Source of the DNA: a bacterium
GTDB taxonomy: Bacteria > Orphanbacterota > Orphanbacteria > Orphanbacterales > Orphanbacteraceae
Length of the DNA: 64,000 nucleotides
Reading direction: 5' to 3'
Assembly: GCA_025782575.1 (NCBI GenBank)
Contig: JALGYY010000009.1
Span: 124,001 to 188,000 of the forward strand
Positions 59,374 through 64,000 of the stretch are shown here, in pieces. Each line of letters begins with the position of its first letter. Position 1 is the first letter of the stretch. A program made the translations under genes and the position numbers. A model generated the notes under the pieces. It saw only the letters and a list, made by a program, of their open reading frames with translations. It had not been told where the DNA came from and made no database searches.

Positions 59374-60488
59374 GGCCGTCGCATCTCCATTGTAAAGAGC
59401 CAGTCATTGCCGTCCAGTTGTACGTCTCCGTCGCCATGCCCTTCGATTCGATTGTATTGAACGGTGAACGAGAACGCGTTGCTCGCCCGATAGCCGATGC
59501 CCGGTCCGAACCCGACGGTTGTACCGTTGGCGCCGATGGCATATTCGCTGTCATCCATGAATGAGGCACGGGTACCCAGATAGCCGAGGACTTTCCTGCT
59601 GAACGCTCGACCGATCCGAAGATCGAGGTAAAGATAGTTGCCGGACGGTTGCGCGATTTCCACGGGGGCGCCGGTTGAATCGGTCTCGAAGAAAGTGTTG
59701 TCGGATTTGGCGAGTCCTTTAACAGCAAAGCTCAATGTGTAGGATGCAAAGGGATAGTCAATCGCTGCGCCCAGCCGCTTTACGTTCCCCTGGTCGATGA
59801 ACTCTTCCCCGCTCAGTTCGTCGCTCCCGAATAGGACGAATCCGCCGTCCAGCCGGATCATACGGCCCCGCCCCAGTTCCCAGTCGATCGCCGCCGAGAA
59901 TCCGGTCTCGCTCCCCAGCCTGTATTTGCCGGTCTCTCCGCCCAGAAGTTCGAACTCCGCGTGCCGGAGAAAGGCGAATGCAAGACCGGCGCTCACGCGT
60001 TCCGAGAGCGAGAATGCCCTTGCGAGCGTGAACTCCCAGCCGAGCCCTTCGCCAAAGCCGCTGAGTGGGAACCCGGAGCGGGGGTTCCACATCCACTGGG
60101 CCGCCTGAACTTCGTTGGCGGTCAGCTCATAGAGTCCGAACGGCATGACCGTCCCCCCCCCGATCACCCAGTCCGGCGTCGGCCGGTAGAGAAGACGGAG
60201 CCGCCCGTCTGTCATACCGGAAATGCTCGTCCCGTCGAGTCCGAGAAACGAGTCGGCCCATCCGTTGGCGACCACGACAGTCAGTTTCTCACTCGCCATC
60301 CAGGTCAACGTGGATCGGACGCTCGTCTGTTCGTTCGCCACAGGATCGAAGTCGTCGACATTTCGGATTTCCAGTCGCCTATCCTGTACGCCGATCACGA
60401 GACTCGACGGCCCGGAGCGCGCTTCGGGAACAAGAGTGAGAGCGGCCAGGCAGGCGAAGACGATCGCGATTCGATTCCGGTCCATCAC
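59370..60488 (-). CDS. Probable outer-membrane beta-barrel protein
   Basis: This 372-residue protein has a signal peptide (IAIVFACLAALTLVPEARS). Regular alternating strands continue to a final one (DWLFTMEMRRP), with clear hairpin turns (LFGSDELSGEEFIDQGNVKRL, GPGIGYRASNAFSFTVQYNRIEGHG, each read in part). This fits a 12-16-stranded barrel. No specific family is recognised. It overlaps both neighbours by 4 bases, one coding for a CsgG-like protein, the other for a lipoprotein, so these three are surely co-expressed. It might form an outer-membrane channel with the CsgG-like partner (inference). Confidence 0.75.
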   Translation of the reverse strand: MMDRNRIAIVFACLAALTLVPEARSGPSSLVIGVQDRRLEIRNVDDFDPVANEQTSVRSTLTWMASEKLTVVVANGWADSFLGLDGTSISGMTDGRLRLLYRPTPDWVIGGGTVMPFGLYELTANEVQAAQWMWNPRSGFPLSGFGEGLGWEFTLARAFSLSERVSAGLAFAFLRHAEFELLGGETGKYRLGSETGFSAAIDWELGRGRMIRLDGGFVLFGSDELSGEEFIDQGNVKRLGAAIDYPFASYTLSFAVKGLAKSDNTFFETDSTGAPVEIAQPSGNYLYLDLRIGRAFSRKVLGYLGTRASFMDDSEYAIGANGTTVGFGPGIGYRASNAFSFTVQYNRIEGHGDGDVQLDGNDWLFTMEMRRP

Positions 60489-62134
60489 TTACCCTCCGGA
60501 ACGGGAATCTGCCCGGTTACGCGGACGGTTCCGAGGGGCGGACCGTCTGCCTGGACATCCCTTTTGGAAGGATCCTCTTCGCTGACTCCCCCTTCCTCGA
60601 TTCCCATTCCAACCGTTCCCATGGCCCGCGCCATCGCCCCCCGCCCCGAGGATTGAGATCGCGATCGGACCACCGCTCGAATCGATCGATTGAGCGCCTG
60701 CTGAAACGAAGCCGAACCGAGCCGCGTCACCTGAACTCGCTCCCGCGCCATGTCGAAACGGGGATCGAGCCTGACCGCTTCGGCGTAAGCGAGATTGGCG
60801 TCTTCCAGAAGCCCCTGATCCTCCAGATCGAGACCGCGACCGAATGCGAGAAACGCCGCGAGATTCCTTGTAGGTGGGGGCATGGAGAGTATTTTCCGCC
60901 GCTCATCCCCGGAGAGAGGAATCTCGAGGGCATCGGCCGTCTTCACTACGATTTCGCCTGAAGCGCGATAAAATTCCTTGAGGGGATGCTCTGTTTCCAG
61001 ATCGGCCAGTAAAGAACCGTCGACGGAATCGAGAATGCGCGCCCGAAGGGCGAGACGGTTACCTGCCGGTGAATCATAGGTCCCGGTCATGAGTCTACGT
61101 GCACCGAGAAGCCTCCCCGTGCGGCGCTCTTCCCCCTTACCCGTCACGGTCTTGACATATTTTGATGGGGACGTACCGAGAGAAGGATCCTGCTCACCCG
61201 CCGCTGATCTTGCCGCCCGGTCAATCGCCTTCTGTGTCGCCGGACCCGGAACGCCGTCAGCCCGCATTCCCTCCGCTTCCTGAAAACCACGGATCGCCCT
61301 TTTCGTCGGTTCGTCGAACTCGCCGTTTATCGGTCCTTCGTAGAAGGGGAGGTTGCTCGATGATTTTAGAATCGAGAGACGTTGCTGCACACCGACCAGC
61401 TGGTCAGCTGCCGCAAACTTGTCGATAGAGGACTTACCCCCCGCACGGGGAGGGGGCTCCGGCATAGTGCTCCCCACAGGAGCGGTAGACCCCTGTCGCC
61501 CGATTTCATCGATCAAGACTTGAAGTTTTCGTCTTTCAACGAGACGAAGATTCTGCAGACGAGAGAGGTCGGTAATCAGGACAGCCGACAACGCCTTCCC
61601 CATGGAACGGAGTTCCCAGGCAGCGGGCTCAGCCTGAAATTCGTAAACCGCCATCGTGTTCTCCGGCATGTTCCGCATGTCCATGTCTCGTTCGCCGGCA
61701 AGGAGTTCTGACGCCCGCTCTTTGTCGCGCAGGCGGTTCACCCTCCCCCGCGCTCCCTCGATTACCTCTTTCTCTACTTTGCTCGCGGGCTTTGCCCGGA
61801 GAAGAAGCGCCTCGGCTGCCGCAAGATGACCACTCTCCTCGTGAATCCGGCCGAGCATCAGGACAGCTTGCGTGTTGGACGGATCACCGTCGAATGCTCG
61901 CTGCACATACGGGAGCGCTTCGTTCATCTGACCGATCGAATAGAGTGCCGCGCCCAGTTCGAAATTGAGATCGGGGTCATGGGGGTGGGCAAGAATCTCT
62001 TCGCGGAGTGCGGGTAGAGAACTTTCGGCTTCAGCGGGCGACGGCAATGCGCGGGGCGCATGTGACGAACCACAGCCGAGCATGGAAATCAGCGCCGTAA
62101 TCGCGCAGAAGGGATATGAGATTCGTCGAGCCAT
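60485..62134 (-). CDS. TPR - CsgG-like lipoprotein with inserted peptidoglycan-binding domain
   Basis: This 549-residue protein has a lipoprotein signal (ISMLGCGSS). TPR repeats follow (about 35-130; PDLNFELGAALYSIGQMNEALPY). A CsgG-like region (about 160-215) reads TMAVYEFQ and GKALSAVLITDLSRLQNLRLVERRKLQVLI. A PG_binding_1 domain (about 240-305; VQQRLSILKSS, GEFDEPTKRAIRGFQ, GVPGPATQKAID) interrupts it. The CsgG-like fold then resumes (ARRLMTGTYDS, LRARILDSVDGSLL), followed by another TPR (AYAEAVRLDPRFD). CsgG and its relatives form outer-membrane pores or bind the envelope. ATG 62134 follows GAGGAG at ideal spacing, so it is preferred to the GTG at 62146. The gene starts 8 bases after the FdhF-like stop. 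Confidence 0.85.
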   Translation of the reverse strand: MARRISYPFCAITALISMLGCGSSHAPRALPSPAEAESSLPALREEILAHPHDPDLNFELGAALYSIGQMNEALPYVQRAFDGDPSNTQAVLMLGRIHEESGHLAAAEALLLRAKPASKVEKEVIEGARGRVNRLRDKERASELLAGERDMDMRNMPENTMAVYEFQAEPAAWELRSMGKALSAVLITDLSRLQNLRLVERRKLQVLIDEIGRQGSTAPVGSTMPEPPPRAGGKSSIDKFAAADQLVGVQQRLSILKSSSNLPFYEGPINGEFDEPTKRAIRGFQEAEGMRADGVPGPATQKAIDRAARSAAGEQDPSLGTSPSKYVKTVTGKGEERRTGRLLGARRLMTGTYDSPAGNRLALRARILDSVDGSLLADLETEHPLKEFYRASGEIVVKTADALEIPLSGDERRKILSMPPPTRNLAAFLAFGRGLDLEDQGLLEDANLAYAEAVRLDPRFDMARERVQVTRLGSASFQQALNRSIRAVVRSRSQSSGRGAMARAMGTVGMGIEEGGVSEEDPSKRDVQADGPPLGTVRVTGQIPVPEGK

Positions 62135-62142
62135 TTTTCTCC

Positions 62143-64000
62143 TCACGATTTAATTCGCTCAATACGGGCGAAAACCAATTTGAACGATGGTGTTCCTGAC
62201 CGGTCGTCCACTCGGTGGGGAACGAGGATATTGGCCTCCGGATAGTACATGGCAAGATTGCCCCGTGGTAGGGGGGAGATCGAAATTGTTCCGTTCATGC
62301 GACCGACGCTGGTAGAGACAATCACCCGATCCCCATCGGTCAATGTCATGTGAGCGGCATCCTCTGCGGACATCAGTACCGCATCACGACGGGTCGCACC
62401 CCTGTAGAGATCCTCCTCCTCGTAGACTACCGTATTGAACTGTCCCTCCGATCGGATTGTCATCAGTCGAAATTCGTCTTCTTCAGCAGCCCGATCGGGA
62501 ATCGGGGTCACATGAAAGTGCGCCCGGCCATCTTTCGTTGCGAACGGCGGCTCGTGAAACGTGCGCCCATCGACCTGGAACTCGCCGCCGTCCTTTTCGA
62601 TTTTCCCGATCCCGTCGTAGCCCGGCACTGTCCGGGCGATTGACTCGCGCAGCTTTTCGTGAGAACGGAGCGCTCCCCAATCGAAGCCGGTCTTCTGGAG
62701 AATGCGCTCGGCGAGGCCGGCAATGACATCGACTTCGGACCGGAGCTCGCCGTCGACAGCAGGATCGCCGCCATCGGAGAGCCTGACGAAATTGAACATC
62801 GATTCCTGCGTCGTTTTCTGGTGCTCCTCATCACGGGCGAGCACGGGCACGATCAAAGCATCTCGCCCCCGGCCATGTACATGCCCCGGATTCAGCTTCG
62901 TAGTGATCGAGAATGTGTGGCCGATTTTTCTGAGCGCCTCGCCCGCCCATCGACTGTCCGGGTTCGACCCCCAGAGATTGCCCCCCAGAAGAACCGCCAT
63001 GCCGATTTTTCCGCCATGAGCCGCCAACATGGATCGATAGGTATCCTGCCCCGGTTCCCGAGGGACCCGAATCTGAAAGAGATCTTCCATGGCAGAAAGA
63101 AAGGCTTCTTTTCCATAAGGAGTGACACCTACCGATTGCACGCCCTGCACGTTCGAGTGGCCCCGGATCGGCATCATGCCTGCGCCACTCTTGCCGAGCC
63201 ATCCCCGGGCGAGCGCGATGTTGGCGAGGGCAAGCACGTTGTCCGTGCCGAACTCATGATGGGTGAGCCCCATCGCCCAGAGCATCATTCCCTTCGGGGC
63301 GCAGGCGATCATCTCCACAGCCTGCTCGACCTGTTCACCCGGAACGCCGCAGATAGCAATCAGATCATCCCGGCTGCTCTTTTCGAGGTCCGCTTCGACA
63401 AGATCCCAACCGGCTGTGTGATTCTTCAGGAACGTTTGATCGAGAGCCCCTTTCTCCCTGAGACCGATCAGGATCGCTTTCAGAAGCGCGATGTCAGTTC
63501 CGATGTGAGGCTGCAGATAGAGATCATTTATTCTTGAACTGAATAGAAAACTTCGCCAGTCGGAGGGGACCCGAAACCGTTCGAGTCCCAGCTCGCGTAG
63601 GGGGTTGATAATAATGACCTTGCCCCCTCGCCGCCGAAGATTGATGAGCTGCGAAATCAAACGAGGGTGATTGGAGGCGGGATTCGCCCCGATCACGATA
63701 GCGAGATCTGTCTGCCGGAGGTCATCGAGAACAACCGATGCGGTTCCCGAACCATAAACCGCTGCAAGTCCGACTCCGCTCGCCGCGTGGCAATAGTAAG
63801 AACAGTTGTGGATGTTGGCGCTCCCGTAGGCGCGCGCCACGAGCTGAAAGAGATAAGCCGCTTCGTTGCTCGATCGTCCCGAGGCGTAGAAGAACGCTTC
63901 GTCCGGCGGCGTTTCCCGAAGGGACTGTCCGCCTCGATCGATCGCTTCATCCCAGGAGATTCTGCGAAAATGGGTTGCCCCTTCGGCCGCATGAATCGGA
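62143..64000 (-). CDS. FdhF/YdeP-family molybdopterin oxidoreductase (5' end beyond the window)
   Basis: The frame runs from the right edge to a stop at 62143, so about 618 codons are present. I read the first 53 from the sequence: they include HFRRISWDEAIDRGG and YASGRSSNEAAYLFQ, as in other molybdopterin oxidoreductases. NCSYYCHAASGVGL follows; the Cys before HAASG is the probable molybdenum ligand of YdeP-type proteins. Later elements are VIIINPLREL, WAMGLTHHEFG, LGGNLWGSNPDS and the molydop_binding domain (RSEGQFNTVVYEEEDLYRG, HMTLTDGDRVIV). YdeP-like proteins lack proven substrates; some promote acid resistance. Gene order places it upstream of a CsgG-type envelope lipoprotein gene. Confidence 0.88.
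   Translation of the reverse strand, partial: PIHAAEGATHFRRISWDEAIDRGGQSLRETPPDEAFFYASGRSSNEAAYLFQLVARAYGSANIHNCSYYCHAASGVGLAAVYGSGTASVVLDDLRQTDLAIVIGANPASNHPRLISQLINLRRRGGKVIIINPLRELGLERFRVPSDWRSFLFSSRINDLYLQPHIGTDIALLKAILIGLREKGALDQTFLKNHTAGWDLVEADLEKSSRDDLIAICGVPGEQVEQAVEMIACAPKGMMLWAMGLTHHEFGTDNVLALANIALARGWLGKSGAGMMPIRGHSNVQGVQSVGVTPYGKEAFLSAMEDLFQIRVPREPGQDTYRSMLAAHGGKIGMAVLLGGNLWGSNPDSRWAGEALRKIGHTFSITTKLNPGHVHGRGRDALIVPVLARDEEHQKTTQESMFNFVRLSDGGDPAVDGELRSEVDVIAGLAERILQKTGFDWGALRSHEKLRESIARTVPGYDGIGKIEKDGGEFQVDGRTFHEPPFATKDGRAHFHVTPIPDRAAEEDEFRLMTIRSEGQFNTVVYEEEDLYRGATRRDAVLMSAEDAAHMTLTDGDRVIVSTSVGRMNGTISISPLPRGNLAMYYPEANILVPHRVDDRSGTPSFKLVFARIERIKS

Overview
The window is about 64 kb of GC-rich bacterial chromosome with no rRNA, tRNA, prophage, insertion sequence or CRISPR array that I could see. 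Its genes point to a Gram-negative didermic member of the FCB group, perhaps Eisenbacteria, Krumholzibacteriota or Latescibacterota. The pointers are an alternative complex III (act) locus, two secreted proteins ending in a FlgD-like/type IX-type C-terminal sorting domain, FG-GAP/VCBS plus ASPIC/UnbV domains, predicted beta-barrels and many lipoproteins. This placement is inference from gene content; no phylogenetic marker is present.

Layout. 1-4140 (minus): actA-actB-actC of alternative complex III, cut by the left edge. 4549-6847: a NYN-domain RNase-like protein converging on a lipoprotein 5'-nucleotidase. 6944-12777 (minus): a tightly coupled cassette of an FHA-GAF-PP2C phosphatase, a GT-C-like membrane protein and an alkaline-phosphatase-superfamily lipoprotein, followed by a methyltransferase. 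13015-18475: two histidine kinases flanking an O-antigen ligase/TPR protein. 18612-22710: a sugar phosphomutase with altered motifs, a 2Fe-2S ferredoxin, glutamate dehydrogenase (TTG start) and PncC. 22854-25709 (minus): the three-gene proton-translocating transhydrogenase. 25824-29369 (minus): a lipoprotein, an M20 amidohydrolase, a B3/B4-domain protein and a DUF1028 protein. 29500-35943 (minus): a 2147-residue subtilisin-like protease carrying three sets of seven FG-GAP repeats, each set closed by an ASPIC/UnbV domain. 36171-39073 (minus): cysM, a JAMM peptidase and a three-domain fusion of sulfur carrier, E1 enzyme and rhodanese. 39373-43369: an MFS transporter, a sorbosone dehydrogenase-like protein, a bacilliredoxin and a small unknown protein. 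43620-49722 (plus): a porin-like gene and napM-napA-napD-napG-napH, a periplasmic nitrate reductase locus without NapB or NapC. 49628-53300 (minus): a BNR/YCF48 protein, a free MoaD/ThiS carrier, DUF4301 and an ICMT-like methyltransferase. 53417-54418: an aldo/keto reductase. 54465-58391 (minus): a three-subunit molybdenum hydroxylase whose beta subunit has the four-cysteine insert of 4-hydroxybenzoyl-CoA reductase. 58624-64000 (minus): a lipoprotein, a barrel, a CsgG/peptidoglycan-binding/TPR protein and a FdhF/YdeP-like molybdoenzyme cut by the right edge.

Together the genes describe a respiratory organism: quinol oxidation by complex III-like Act, nitrate reduction by Nap, NADPH supply by transhydrogenase, three molybdenum enzymes, and a protein-carrier (CysO-type) route to cysteine. 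The most unusual parts are the fused CysO-E1-rhodanese protein beside its JAMM peptidase and CysM, the 3 x 7-bladed propeller protease, the NapM-type Nap locus with its own porin, and the CsgG protein with an inserted peptidoglycan-binding domain. A perfect 36-bp-arm palindrome at 22.7 kb has a diverged sibling at 58.5 kb and looks like a dispersed REP/MITE-type element.
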